DNA of 32,532 nucleotides from CAZPLZ01 sp964587525 (GCA_964587525.1 CAZPLZ010000010.1:1-32532), one strand, 5' to 3'; positions 1-9,237 are shown, numbered from the stretch's first letter. Numbers and translations are program-made. Notes: generated by a model from the letters alone, not told the origin.

Positions 1-3000
1 CGTCGGTGGTGCAGGTGTCAAGTGGGACGCGGTACGTGTGGAGTGGGACAGGGCTGGTGCTGGGGCCGGGGGTGAGCTACACGTTCACGCTGACGGGATT
101 TGCGGGCGTGGTGGACGTACCCACGCTGGTGAGCAACACGGCGTACATCGGCGCGGCCAGCGCGTGTACCACCACGACTCAGATCACGAACCAGACTGAC
201 TTTATCCTCCAGCCACCTTTGCTAGACATCTTGGTGGTCAAGCAACAGGTAACGACGGGCAGGATAGGTGAGCTGGTGACCTACCAGATCGTGATAACAA
301 ACACAGGGATCGTGACGGTGGAGGAGCTGGTGGTGGTGGACACGGTGTCGCCGGTAATCGTGGGGGTGACAACGGACCAGCCGGCGATCATCGGGACGCC
401 GGTAGTGACACAGGTGGCGGGGGCTGGGACGCAATACAAGTGGAGCCAGACGGGCTTGAGCTTCAGTCCGGGGACGAGCTTCACGTTCACGATCACGGGG
501 CGTGTGGGGCTGGTGTGCGGACCGACGGCAGTATCGAACACAGCATATATTGAGGCAAGCACGTCGTCCGGTGCGATCCTAATGCTCACGAATGCGGTAG
601 GTATGGAAGTGCAGCCGCCAGTGGCGGGGATCACGGTGGTAAAGACGCAGACGCCGATGAGTCCGGGGCCCGGGGCGGCGGTGACGTACCGGATTGTGGT
701 GACGAACGTGGGGGTGGCAACGGTGACCAATCTGTTCGTGAATGACAAGTTGGCACCGGCGGTGACGTCGGTGACGACGGACCAGCCAGCGGTGATGGGG
801 GCACCGTTAGTGACGCAGGTCCTGGGGGGGACGCGGTACGAGTGGAGCGGGAGCGGGTTAACCATGGCGCCGGGGACGAGCTTCACATTCACGGTGACGG
901 GGACGGTGGGGGTGGTATGTGTCCCGACGACGGTGTCGAACACGGCGTACATTAGTGCGGGTAACGCATGCGGGACGACGGTGATGCTCACGAACCAGTC
1001 TGGGTTCTCCCTGGGCACCCTCCTGGGGCTGGCCATTGTGAAGACGAAGACGCCGGCGAATCCGGGAGCAGGGTCAGTGGTGACGTACCACATTGTGGTG
1101 ACGAACACGGGCGAGGCGACGATCGATAACCTGGTGGTGGTGGACACGATCTCGCCGATGGTGACGGGGGTAGCGACCGCCCAGCCTGGAGTGTTTGGAG
1201 CTCCACAGGTGACACAGGTAGCCAGTGGGACGCGGTACGTGTGGAGCGGGAGCGGATTGACCATGGCGCCGGGGCAGAGCTTCACGTTCACGGTGACGGG
1301 GACGGTGAGGGTGGTATGTGTCCCAACGGCGGTGTCGAACAAGGCATACGTCGTGACGAACGGTGCGTGTATGAGTAGCACACGGTTGTTCTCAGACGCG
1401 GTGGGCTTCACGCTGCCAGGGCTGAGCCTTGTGGTAGAGAAAACACAGGCACCGGTGAATCCAGGCATCGGGGCCTCGGTGATGTACCGCATTGTGGTGA
1501 CGAACACGGGCGGAGTGACGATCGATAACCTGGTGGTGATGGACACGGTGTCGCCGGTGGTGACAGGGGTAGCGACCGACCAGCCTGGAGTGTTTGGAGC
1601 TCCACAGGTGGCACAGGTAGCCAGTGGGACGCGGTACGTGTGGAGCGGGGGAGGGTTGACCATGAGGCCGGGGCAGAGCTTCACGTTCACGGTGGCGGGG
1701 ACGGTGGGGGTGGTATGTGTCCCGACGACGGTGTCAAACACAGCCTTCGTGGTGGCGGCCTCTGTGACGGGGTGCAGCGCCACGGTGTTAATTGGTGGTA
1801 CGACGGGATTCGTGGTGCAACCGGTGGTGATGGGGATCGCAGTTGTGAAGACACAGACTCCGGCAACTCCGGGAGTGGGAGCAGTGGTGACGTATCGCAT
1901 TGTGGTGACGAACACGGGCTCAGCGACAATCGAGAACCTGACGGTGGTGGACACGCTCTCGCCAGTGGTGACGGGGGTGACGACGGCTGAGCCGGGGGTG
2001 ATGGGGGCGTCTTCCGTGACGCAGGTGGCCAGTGGGACTCGGTACGGGTGGAGTGGGAGCGGGCTGACCATGACGTCAGGGATGAGCTTCACGTTCACGA
2101 TCACGGGGCGTGTGGGGCTGGTGTGCGCGCCGATAGCGGTGAGTAACGCGGCACACGTGGTGGCGAGCGGCGTGTGTATGAGCAGCACGCGGCTATTCTC
2201 GAACGCAGTGGGCTTCGCGCTACGGGGGCTGAGTATTGCAGTCGTGAAGTTACAGGCGCCAGAGAGCCCTGGAACCGGGGGGGCTGTGACCTACCGGGTG
2301 GTGGTAACGAACACGGGTTCAGCGACGATCGAAAGCTTGACGGTGGTGGACACGATCTCACCCGTGGTGACGGCGGTGACGACGAACCAGCCGGTAGGCT
2401 TTGCTGTACCTTCTGTGACACAGGTGGCCAGTGGGACTCGGTACGAGTGGAGCGGGAGCGGGTTGACCATGGCGCCGGGGGCGAGCTTCACGTTCACGGT
2501 AACGGGAACGGTGGGAGTGGGGTGTGGACCGCTGACGGTATCGAACAGGGCATATGTCGTCGCGAGCGATGTGTGTATGAGCAGTACGCGTCAACTTACA
2601 AACACAGTGAGCTTCTCATTGCCTGAACTGGGGATTGCAGTGGTGAAGAGGCAAATCCCGGCGACCCCGGTGACGGGGGCGACGGTGACGTATCAGGTCG
2701 TGGTGACGAACAGCGGTACGGCGACGGTGACGGAGCTTTTGGTGGTGGACACGATCTCACCGGCGGTGACGGGGGTGACGACGGACCAGCCGGTGGTGCT
2801 TGGTGCGCCGGTGGTGACGCAGGTAGGGAGTGGGACGCGGTATGTGTGGTCTGGGACGGGGCTGTTAATGTCACCAGGGACGAGCTTCACGTTCACGGTG
2901 ACGGGGACGGTAGGGGTGGTATGTGTACCCACCACGGTGTCGAACACGGCGTACATCAGCGCGGCCAGTGCCTGCAGTACAAGCCCCACGTGGATGATCA

Positions 3001-4631
3001 CAGATGTGACAAGTTTCGAGGCGCTTCCGCCATTGCCGAATTTGGATTTGAGCAAGAGATTCACAACGCCAGAGAGTGGATTCATATTGGGGACCTCAGC
3101 GCTGCCTGTGGGGAGCGACATCAGTTACATCGTCACGGCGGTGAACAATGCATCAGGGTTGAGCAGCGCGACGGCTTACGGCGTCCAGATTATAGACACC
3201 TTGCCGACTGCCAGCATGAAGATTAGGGAAATCAACCTGCCAGCCGGCTGGGTGATTGTGGATTCTCGCTCTGGCACAGGTGGCGCGACGGACCAGGTGG
3301 TCTTAACGTTGAGCAAGACCGGTGGTTCGAATATGGCACCGGGTGAGTCGATGACCTTCACGGTGGACGCCAAGATTAACGATGTGGGTGGCGCACCCAG
3401 CGTGTACAACTCGGCGCACGCTACCTACACTAATGATTGTGGCGTCATGCTGCTGGCTGAGTCAGGCCAGGTGGAGATTCGCATCGCACCGCCAGTCATT
3501 ATAGTCGTGAAGATCTACAACGCTGCGGGCGAGCTGGTGAAGTCGTATGATCCCGTCTGGGTGGCCAAGGTGCCGGCCTCATTCCGGTTCACGTACTCAG
3601 CGTGCGGCAGCGCGCCCATGGTGGCGGATCTGTCACTGCCCTTCTCTCCGGACAATGACTGCATCAACGATATTGTGCTGTTCACTTTCGACGATCTGCT
3701 GGACCAGAATGATCAGCCACACCGTGGATTGGGTTGGGACGGCAAGAATGACCAGGGCCAGTATGTGCAAAACGGCGGGTACATTGTGGTGGTCGAGTCT
3801 GTGGATTTGCGGACCGGAACCCCGGAGGTTCTGTCCAGGACCATCACGGTCTCCGCGAACCGAACCGGGGTCATAGCGCGGATCTTCAATGCAACTGGCG
3901 AAGAAGTCGCAGTACTGGATACGGCTAACCTGAGGGCCAGTGTGGCCAACATCAAGATCGAGCCCAATCTGTTCGAGCCGGTGCTGGATCCGGACCCGGA
4001 CACCGGCAGAGGTGTGGTCTATATCAAGCTCTTTGATGGTGCCGGCAACCTGCTAGACACCCTTGAGTGGTCTGGCCGGACCTGCCCGGATGCTAAGGAC
4101 CACATCTGCCCAGATCATAAGACTGGCTTGATCGTCAACAACGGTGTCTATCTCGTGCAGGTGACTTCCGGTGGCAACGACGATCAGATGACCATAACGG
4201 GTACCCTGACGGTGTCACACGGTGTTTTGAAGATGATCACCGAGGTGTGGCTGGTACCTAACCCGGTCTCGCATGTGAAGCTGGCGGACGATCCCTTCGC
4301 GCGAGTGTGGATTACGTATCAGGTGATAGCCGAGGTGGCAGACCTCCACGTGAAGATCTACAACTTGGCGGGCGAACTCGTGAACAAATATGAGACTGCG
4401 GATCTGGTGAATCCGGGTGGCCGCGGTTACCACCCAAGGGCGGATCCGTTCGGGGACAGGCCGGGCAGTGGCGCCTGCATGAGCCCGACGGGCATGTGTG
4501 GAACGTTCGTCTGGGACGGCAGGAACTCGCAGAGCACCTTAGTTGCCACAGGGCTGTACGTGGTTGTGATTGAGGTCTTCGATCGGTCGGGTAACAGACA
4601 GCGGGAGGTCGTGAAGATTGCGGTCAACTGA
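1..4631 (+). CDS. Large DUF11-repeat surface/secreted protein, 5'-truncated by window edge
   Basis: The reading frame is open to the left edge, so only the C-terminal ~1540 residues are seen and the true start lies outside. The visible part has one partial and seven full units of about 133 residues. Each carries a motif like VVKTQTP..PG..VTYRIVVTNTG, then VVDT.SP.VTGV, RYxWSGSGL, SFTFTVTGTVG and VSNTAY. This matches the DUF11/TIGR01451 'conserved repeat domain' type of Ig-like surface repeat. A more divergent unit follows at about nt 3040-3480. The last ~390 residues hold three FlgD-Ig-like segments: 'IYNAAGELVKSY', 'IFNATGEEVAVL' and 'IYNLAGELVNKY', the first and third followed by WDGKND or WDGRNS and a GxY..V.V strand. 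No LPXTG motif or C-terminal membrane anchor is visible. Adhesion or a structural surface role is inferred from the family type; the export route is unknown. Confidence 0.85.
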   Translation, partial: SVVQVSSGTRYVWSGTGLVLGPGVSYTFTLTGFAGVVDVPTLVSNTAYIGAASACTTTTQITNQTDFILQPPLLDILVVKQQVTTGRIGELVTYQIVITNTGIVTVEELVVVDTVSPVIVGVTTDQPAIIGTPVVTQVAGAGTQYKWSQTGLSFSPGTSFTFTITGRVGLVCGPTAVSNTAYIEASTSSGAILMLTNAVGMEVQPPVAGITVVKTQTPMSPGPGAAVTYRIVVTNVGVATVTNLFVNDKLAPAVTSVTTDQPAVMGAPLVTQVLGGTRYEWSGSGLTMAPGTSFTFTVTGTVGVVCVPTTVSNTAYISAGNACGTTVMLTNQSGFSLGTLLGLAIVKTKTPANPGAGSVVTYHIVVTNTGEATIDNLVVVDTISPMVTGVATAQPGVFGAPQVTQVASGTRYVWSGSGLTMAPGQSFTFTVTGTVRVVCVPTAVSNKAYVVTNGACMSSTRLFSDAVGFTLPGLSLVVEKTQAPVNPGIGASVMYRIVVTNTGGVTIDNLVVMDTVSPVVTGVATDQPGVFGAPQVAQVASGTRYVWSGGGLTMRPGQSFTFTVAGTVGVVCVPTTVSNTAFVVAASVTGCSATVLIGGTTGFVVQPVVMGIAVVKTQTPATPGVGAVVTYRIVVTNTGSATIENLTVVDTLSPVVTGVTTAEPGVMGASSVTQVASGTRYGWSGSGLTMTSGMSFTFTITGRVGLVCAPIAVSNAAHVVASGVCMSSTRLFSNAVGFALRGLSIAVVKLQAPESPGTGGAVTYRVVVTNTGSATIESLTVVDTISPVVTAVTTNQPVGFAVPSVTQVASGTRYEWSGSGLTMAPGASFTFTVTGTVGVGCGPLTVSNRAYVVASDVCMSSTRQLTNTVSFSLPELGIAVVKRQIPATPVTGATVTYQVVVTNSGTATVTELLVVDTISPAVTGVTTDQPVVLGAPVVTQVGSGTRYVWSGTGLLMSPGTSFTFTVTGTVGVVCVPTTVSNTAYISAASACSTSPTWMITDVTSFEALPPLPNLDLSKRFTTPESGFILGTSALPVGSDISYIVTAVNNASGLSSATAYGVQIIDTLPTASMKIREINLPAGWVIVDSRSGTGGATDQVVLTLSKTGGSNMAPGESMTFTVDAKINDVGGAPSVYNSAHATYTNDCGVMLLAESGQVEIRIAPPVIIVVKIYNAAGELVKSYDPVWVAKVPASFRFTYSACGSAPMVADLSLPFSPDNDCINDIVLFTFDDLLDQNDQPHRGLGWDGKNDQGQYVQNGGYIVVVESVDLRTGTPEVLSRTITVSANRTGVIARIFNATGEEVAVLDTANLRASVANIKIEPNLFEPVLDPDPDTGRGVVYIKLFDGAGNLLDTLEWSGRTCPDAKDHICPDHKTGLIVNNGVYLVQVTSGGNDDQMTITGTLTVSHGVLKMITEVWLVPNPVSHVKLADDPFARVWITYQVIAEVADLHVKIYNLAGELVNKYETADLVNPGGRGYHPRADPFGDRPGSGACMSPTGMCGTFVWDGRNSQSTLVATGLYVVVIEVFDRSGNRQREVVKIAVN
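231..3040 (+). repeat. Seven tandem ~400-bp in-frame repeats (DUF11-like units)
   Basis: The conserved Lys codon of the VVK motif falls at nt 240, 642, 1041, 1440, 1848, 2247 and 2646, and in a divergent eighth unit at 3054. The period is therefore 399-408 bp, always a multiple of three. Similarity is visible at the nucleotide level as well as in protein: phrases such as ggtgacgaacacggg and gagcttcacgttcacg recur nearly unchanged. This suggests recent duplication or gene conversion between units. Such arrays are prone to assembly collapse, so the true copy number may be higher. Confidence 0.9.
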
Positions 4632-4674
4632 AGTGTTGCGGGCCTTACATTCATCAGCTTTTGCGGAAAGCGCC

Positions 4675-4704
4675 TTGACTTTTCATGGAAGGGGAGGGTA
4701 GATT
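4675..4704 (+). promoter_or_regulatory. Sigma-70-like promoter for the yceD-rpmF-plsX-fab run
   Basis: TTGACT at 4675-4680 is followed after 18 nt by TAGATT at 4699-4704, close to the -35/-10 consensus. It sits in an A+T-richer gap of 116 bp between the repeat protein and yceD, ending 43 nt before the yceD ATG. It is the only clear promoter-like site before a run of co-directional, closely packed genes, so it probably drives the lipid-synthesis operon. Transcription was not tested. Confidence 0.6.
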
Positions 4705-4747
4705 AAAAACCGCCTCAAAATAAAGTCAAAAGAGGGCTTACACGGCC

Positions 4748-5302
4748 ATGGAAAGTATAGATGTACGGCAGCTCGGGCCGGAGGGTACGGAATTTCACTG
4801 GAACGAGCCTGCCACGATGTTGGGGCTGGACTCGGAGTCGGAATTTCAATTCCCTGTTGTGATTGACGTTAAGGCGCAACGCATCGGTACCCGAGTGGTG
4901 GTGACAGGAACGGTGGGATGCCGCGTCAGCCTTCGGTGTTCCATGTGCTTGGAGCCGTGTGAGGAAGATATACAGGCGGAGGTAGCCATTGAGTTGTTGG
5001 AAGGGCCCCAGCCGCGGAAGAGAGAGGATGTCGTTCAGGACGAAGATGCGGATGTCAGTTACTACACGGTGCCCTTCATTGACCTGAGCGACGACCTTCG
5101 TCAGATTCTGCTGGTCGCAGCACCTGCGTATCCTGTGTGCCGGCAAGACTGCCAGGGGCTCTGCCCTGCCTGCGGTGCCAACCGGAACACGGTGCCATGC
5201 GGGTGCCAACCTGCGTCTCCGGCGCGAGGCCATATGGCCAAGGCGAAGCCGTTCGAGGCGCTGGGATCACTGCTGCAAAAGGAGCTCAAAGGTCATGGCT
5301 AA
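4748..5302 (+). CDS. yceD: YceD/DUF177 family protein
   Basis: This 184-residue protein matches the DUF177/YceD family, whose E. coli member is linked to 23S rRNA accumulation. The position directly before rpmF and plsX is the classic context of the family. Visible Cys pairs are the CSMC segment in the first half and a C-terminal cluster (CRQDC, CPAC, CGC). The second cluster has the look of a metal-binding site, as in many bacterial members. The stretch between them is acidic and includes QDEDADVSYY. The end overlaps the rpmF start by 8 nt, so the two are probably translationally coupled. The molecular function of the family is not settled; an RNA- or ribosome-related role is inference from family and context. 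Confidence 0.88.
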   Translation: MESIDVRQLGPEGTEFHWNEPATMLGLDSESEFQFPVVIDVKAQRIGTRVVVTGTVGCRVSLRCSMCLEPCEEDIQAEVAIELLEGPQPRKREDVVQDEDADVSYYTVPFIDLSDDLRQILLVAAPAYPVCRQDCQGLCPACGANRNTVPCGCQPASPARGHMAKAKPFEALGSLLQKELKGHG

Positions 5303-5477
5303 TCCCAAACGACGGTTTTCAAAGTCGCGTACTGCCAAGCGCCGTTCCATCCTGTGGCGGATCTCGGCTCCCACCACGAATCTGTGTTCCCGCTGTCGCC
5401 AGCCCAAGCAGCCGCACCGGATCTGTCACAACTGTGGATATTATGCCGGGAGGCAAGTGCTCGCCGTCGGCGAATAA
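5295..5477 (+). CDS. rpmF: 50S ribosomal protein L32
   Basis: This 60-residue basic protein begins MANPKRRFSKSRTAKRRS, the usual L32 N-terminus (MAxPKRRxSxSR). It ends in a zinc-ribbon part with CSRC and CHNC, so it is the zinc-binding (C+) form of L32. The ATG at 5295 is chosen because it gives the canonical N-terminus. A longer in-frame extension upstream would run through yceD and is not credible. A purine-rich GGAG at 5281-5284 precedes the start. The gene lies between yceD and plsX, an arrangement conserved in many bacteria that links ribosome and lipid synthesis genes. Confidence 0.96.
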   Translation: MANPKRRFSKSRTAKRRSILWRISAPTTNLCSRCRQPKQPHRICHNCGYYAGRQVLAVGE

Positions 5478-5507
5478 CCCGCCCGAACACGCTCTAAAGA
5501 ACAGAAG

Positions 5508-6530
5508 ATGAAAATAGCCGTTGATGCGATGGGAGGGGACAACGCTCCGCGCGATGTCGTGGAGGGGGTCATCCAATCCGTCCGGGAACGTAAGAGTCAG
5601 GTTATCCTCGTCGGCGACCAGTTCCGGGTGCGCGAGGCTATACAGAACTCGGCCAACGGCGCCCGGCTGAATGCGGTGAGCTTACACCATGCTTCACAGA
5701 TTATCGCGATGGAGGAGTCGCCGGTCACCGCGGTGAAGATCAAGAAGGATTCGTCCATCGTGGTCTCCATCCGGCTGCTCAAGGAGCAGCAAGTCGCCGC
5801 GATGGTGTCAGCCGGCAACACCGGCGCCTGTATGGCGGCAGCCCTGATGATGCTCGGTCGGCTGGAGGGGGTCCAGCGACCGGCGATCGCCGTGCCGATC
5901 CCGCACGCGCATGGCACCGCCGTGGTGATCGACGCGGGTGCCAACGTGGACTGCCACCCGTCGCATCTGTTGCAGTTCGCCGTGATGGGCGAGGTGTACA
6001 CCGAGCAGATTCACGGCATCCGGCGTCCACGGGTCGGTCTGCTGAATGTGGGTGAAGAGAGAGGCAAGGGCACCAAGGCGGTTCAGGAGGCCTACGGGCT
6101 GCTGCGTCAGGCGAATCTGAATTTCATCGGGAACGTGGAAGGGCGGGATATCGTTAACGGTCGCGTGGATGTCATTGTGTGTGACGGCTTTGTGGGGAAC
6201 ATCGTGCTGAAGCTTGCCGAGGGGATGGCTCAAGCCCTCCTCGACCTGCTCAAGGATGGGTACCGCCGGGGGGGGCTGTCGGCGAAGTTGGGTGCGAAGC
6301 TGAGCCGGCCGGTGTTTCGTGGGCTTAAGGCGCACATCGACCCCGCGGAGTACGGGGGCGCGCCGCTTCTAGGGGTGGATGGAAACTGTATCGTTGGGCA
6401 TGGTACCTCTTCGCCGCTGGCGATCAACAATGCGATCGCGCTCGCCGAGCGGTTCATCGACTTGAAGGTCAATAGCCTGATCCGCGCACGGCTCCATTCC
6501 CTGCGGCTGCCCCGGAGCGGGCGAGCATGA
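5508..6530 (+). CDS. plsX: Phosphate acyltransferase PlsX
   Basis: PlsX converts acyl-ACP and phosphate into acyl-phosphate, the donor for PlsY in phosphatidic acid synthesis. It acts as a peripheral protein at the inner face of the membrane. The 340-residue length is normal. The N-terminus MKIAVDAMGGDNAP is the family hallmark, and GNTGACMAAALM, NVGEERGKGT and VCDGFVGNIVLKLAEG are further conserved blocks. The start is 31 nt after rpmF and the stop overlaps the fabH start (ATGA), so coupling is likely. No PlsY is present in the window. Confidence 0.97.
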   Translation: MKIAVDAMGGDNAPRDVVEGVIQSVRERKSQVILVGDQFRVREAIQNSANGARLNAVSLHHASQIIAMEESPVTAVKIKKDSSIVVSIRLLKEQQVAAMVSAGNTGACMAAALMMLGRLEGVQRPAIAVPIPHAHGTAVVIDAGANVDCHPSHLLQFAVMGEVYTEQIHGIRRPRVGLLNVGEERGKGTKAVQEAYGLLRQANLNFIGNVEGRDIVNGRVDVIVCDGFVGNIVLKLAEGMAQALLDLLKDGYRRGGLSAKLGAKLSRPVFRGLKAHIDPAEYGGAPLLGVDGNCIVGHGTSSPLAINNAIALAERFIDLKVNSLIRARLHSLRLPRSGRA

Positions 6531-7507
6531 TCCGCTCCGCAGCGGTGCTCGGAACCGGCATGGCGGTCCCGCCCAAAGTGCTGACCAACGAGGATCTCTC
6601 CCGGATGGTGGAGACGACGGACGAGTGGATCGTGACGCGCACTGGCATCAAGGAACGCCACGTCGTGGATGGCCAGGTCACGTCAGACCTTGGGGCGCAA
6701 GCCGCGGCGGATGCGCTCAACAACGCCGGTCTCAAGCCCGACGAGGTGGATCTCATTATTTTGGCAACGCTGTCGCCGGATATGCTGTGTCCATCCACGG
6801 CGTGTCTGGTACAGCACAAACTTGCCGCCAAGCGGGCCGCTGCGGTGGACATCGAAGCCGCCTGCTCAGGGTTCGTGTACGGGCTGTCCCTGGCGCGGGG
6901 CGCCATTGTGAGCGGTGAGGCGGAAACGGTGCTGGTCGTGGCTGCCGAGGTCACGTCCAAGTTTGTGAACTGGAAGGACCGCTCCACGTGCGTTCTGTTC
7001 GGCGATGCTGCCGGCGCCGTGGTGATGCGCCCGTCGTACAACGGGAGGGGCGTCCTGGGAACTGTGCTTGGTGCGGACGGCGGTGGCGCATCGCTCATTG
7101 ACATGCCGGCGGGTGGCAGCCAACTCCCGGCCAGCAAGGAGACGGTTGAGAACCGGCAGCATTATTTACGGGTCAAGGGGCAGGATGTGTTCAAGGCTGG
7201 GGTGCGCACGATGAGTCAGGCGGTGCGAGGCGTGTTGGAGAAGTGTGGGCTCAGGCAGGACGAGCTGGCGCTGCTCATTCCGCACCAGGCCAACCGGCGC
7301 ATCATTGACGCGGTCGCCGACGCGCTGAATTTTCCCAAGGAGAAAGTCTTCGTGAATCTCGAAAAGTACGGTAATACGTCCGCTGCGACGGTGCCGGTGG
7401 CGCTGCATGAGGCGGTTCAGGCCGGCCGCCTTAAAGCCGGTGATTTGGTGTGCTTGGTGGCGTTCGGGGGCGGCCTGACCTGGGGCGCGACGGTGCTACG
7501 GTGGTGA
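6527..7507 (+). CDS. fabH: 3-oxoacyl-ACP synthase III (KAS III)
   Basis: FabH starts fatty-acid synthesis by condensing an acyl-CoA, usually acetyl-CoA, with malonyl-ACP. The 326-residue protein has the complete thiolase-fold catalytic triad in family positions: Cys113 in EAACSGF, His253 in IPHQANRR and Asn283 in YGNTSAATVP. The C-terminal LVAFGGGLTWGATVLRW is also typical. The gene overlaps plsX by 4 nt and is followed after 7 nt by fabD. Substrate preference (straight or branched starters) cannot be read from these motifs. Confidence 0.97.
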   Translation: MIRSAAVLGTGMAVPPKVLTNEDLSRMVETTDEWIVTRTGIKERHVVDGQVTSDLGAQAAADALNNAGLKPDEVDLIILATLSPDMLCPSTACLVQHKLAAKRAAAVDIEAACSGFVYGLSLARGAIVSGEAETVLVVAAEVTSKFVNWKDRSTCVLFGDAAGAVVMRPSYNGRGVLGTVLGADGGGASLIDMPAGGSQLPASKETVENRQHYLRVKGQDVFKAGVRTMSQAVRGVLEKCGLRQDELALLIPHQANRRIIDAVADALNFPKEKVFVNLEKYGNTSAATVPVALHEAVQAGRLKAGDLVCLVAFGGGLTWGATVLRW

Positions 7508-7514
7508 GGCGCGT

Positions 7515-8462
7515 ATGGCTTTAGCCATGGTGTTTCCGGGACAGGGCTCCCAAGCGGTCGGGATGGGCGTGGAGCTGGCTGCCCGGTGGCCTACGGCGGC
7601 CCGACGGTACGAAGAAGCCTCCGCGATCCTGGGGTATGACTTGCAGGAGCTGTGCGCGCAGGGCCCGAAAGAGCGTCTATCCGAGACCGATGTGGCGCAG
7701 CCTGCGCTGTACGTGGCTGGTTTTGCCACGTGGGAAGTGTTGAGTGCGGAGGGGCTCGAACCGTCGTTCGTGGCGGGCCACAGCCTGGGTGAGTACACCG
7801 CCTGTGCTGCGGCGCAGGTGTTTTCCTTCGCCGACGGGCTGCGGGCGGTGAGGGCGCGGGGGGAGGTGAGCGCCGAGGCCGCGAAGCGCCATCCCGGCGG
7901 CATGCTGGCGGTCATAGGTGCTGGAGCCAGGGACGTGGATGCCTGGGTGGCGGAGGGGGCCGCGCATGGGCCGGTCTTGGTCGCCAACCGGAACGCCCCG
8001 GATCAAGTGGTTGTCTCCGGCGCGCTGCCGGCGCTGGATACCGTGGAACGACTGGGCAAAGCGGCCAGGGTTCGTGTCGTCCGCCTGAAGGTGTCCGGTG
8101 CATTCCACTCCCCGCTGATGCAAGAAGCCGCCGAGGCCATGAGGCAGGTCCTGGCGGGCCTGAACCTGGCAGACCCGAAGTACCCCGTGGTGGGCAACGG
8201 GATGGCCCTTCCCCTCACGTCGGCCCGGCAGATCCGGGAGGAACTGGAAGCGCAATTGACTTCGTCTGTTCAGTGGGACGCGTGCGTGCGCCTGTTGTGC
8301 CGCAGCGGCGTCACCCGGATCGTGGAGTGTGGCCCAGGCCGAGTGCTGTCGGGTCTGATCAGGAAAATTGACCGGGCGGTGCAGACCTTCAGCACAGGTT
8401 CTGCGAAAGAGATTGATGAAACCCTCGCGGAAATCAAAGGTGTGGCAAGTGGAACGGCTTAA
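7515..8462 (+). CDS. fabD: Malonyl-CoA:ACP transacylase
   Basis: FabD loads malonyl groups from CoA onto ACP. The protein has 315 residues, near the normal ~310. It begins with MALAMVFPGQGSQ, holds the nucleophile Ser90 in the GHSLGEY elbow, and has the partner His198 in GAFHSPLM. The conserved IVECGPGRVLSGLIRK lies near the C-terminus. The end of the gene overlaps the predicted fabG start (GTG 8449) by 14 nt. Confidence 0.97.
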   Translation: MALAMVFPGQGSQAVGMGVELAARWPTAARRYEEASAILGYDLQELCAQGPKERLSETDVAQPALYVAGFATWEVLSAEGLEPSFVAGHSLGEYTACAAAQVFSFADGLRAVRARGEVSAEAAKRHPGGMLAVIGAGARDVDAWVAEGAAHGPVLVANRNAPDQVVVSGALPALDTVERLGKAARVRVVRLKVSGAFHSPLMQEAAEAMRQVLAGLNLADPKYPVVGNGMALPLTSARQIREELEAQLTSSVQWDACVRLLCRSGVTRIVECGPGRVLSGLIRKIDRAVQTFSTGSAKEIDETLAEIKGVASGTA

Positions 8463-9195
8463 AGATAAAATCGCACTCATCACCGGCTCCACCCGCGGCA
8501 TTGGGCTTGCCACTGCACGGGCGTTTGCGCGGGAAGGTGCACTGGTGGGCGTGTGTGCGCGCGATGGGGAAGCGGCCAGACAGGCAGCCAAGGCGCTGGG
8601 CCAGTTCGGAAAGGAGGGCATTCCATACACCCTGGATGTCTCCATCCATGCGGATGTGAACCGCGTGATTGAGGACTTCACGACGCGCAACGGCGGGCGG
8701 TTGGACATTCTCGTCAACAATGCTGGCATCACCCGCGACACCCTCCTGTTGCGCATGACCGACGCGCAGTGGGAGGAAGTCATCCGGATCAACCTGAACG
8801 GGACGTTTTACAGCACCAAGGCGGCCCTACGGCCGATGCTGAAACAGCGGTACGGGCGGATCATCAATTTCGCCTCGGTGTCGGCGGTTCAAGGCAATCC
8901 GGGCCAAGCCAACTACGCCGCTGCGAAGGGTGGCATCATTGCGTTCACCAAGACCGTGGCGAAGGAAGTGGCGTCTCGGAATATCACCGTCAACACCATC
9001 GCACCGGGCTTTATTAAAACTGTGTTGACGGACGCCATGATGGAGAAGGCGAGAGCCAATGTCATGGGTCAGATCCCGCTCGGCCGCTTTGGCGAGCCGG
9101 AAGATGTCGCGGGTGCCGTTGTCTATCTGGCGTCAGATGAGGCTTCGTATGTGACCGGCCAGGTCATCCAGATCGACGGTGGCCTGGCGATGTGA
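8449..9195 (+). CDS. fabG: 3-oxoacyl-ACP reductase
   Basis: FabG is the NADPH-dependent SDR that reduces 3-oxoacyl-ACP in each elongation cycle. Using GTG 8449 as start gives 248 residues beginning VERLKDKIALITGSTRGIG, the normal N-terminus, with an AAAGG Shine-Dalgarno match 8 nt upstream. An ATG at 8416 would add 11 residues before the usual N-terminus and is less likely. The Rossmann motif is TGSTRGIG (12-19), NNAG follows at 90-93, and the catalytic set is Ser143, Tyr156 and Lys160 (YxxxK). It sits between fabD and acpP, the standard order. Confidence 0.96.
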   Translation: MERLKDKIALITGSTRGIGLATARAFAREGALVGVCARDGEAARQAAKALGQFGKEGIPYTLDVSIHADVNRVIEDFTTRNGGRLDILVNNAGITRDTLLLRMTDAQWEEVIRINLNGTFYSTKAALRPMLKQRYGRIINFASVSAVQGNPGQANYAAAKGGIIAFTKTVAKEVASRNITVNTIAPGFIKTVLTDAMMEKARANVMGQIPLGRFGEPEDVAGAVVYLASDEASYVTGQVIQIDGGLAM

Positions 9196-9226
9196 TGGCT
9201 TGATGAGTTAACACTAACGAGTAGGC

Positions 9227-9233
9227 AGGAGGA
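9227..9233 (+). promoter_or_regulatory. Strong Shine-Dalgarno of acpP
   Basis: AGGAGGA lies 4 nt before the acpP ATG. It is the best anti-SD match in the fatty-acid run, and the upstream gap of 42 bp is the widest between fabH and smc. This fits the very high expression expected of ACP. Confidence 0.7.
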
Positions 9234-9237
9234 GACT

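Noticed and set aside
281..2188. A 635-codon open frame on the minus strand inside the repeat protein
   Set aside because: It mirrors the repeat units, has no recognisable fold, and arises from the biased codons of the sense strand. The sense frame carries a clear DUF11-type protein.
231..3040. Regular ~400-bp repeats as a possible CRISPR-like or satellite array
   Set aside because: The period is too long, units are fully coding and in frame, and there are no short repeats separated by unique spacers.
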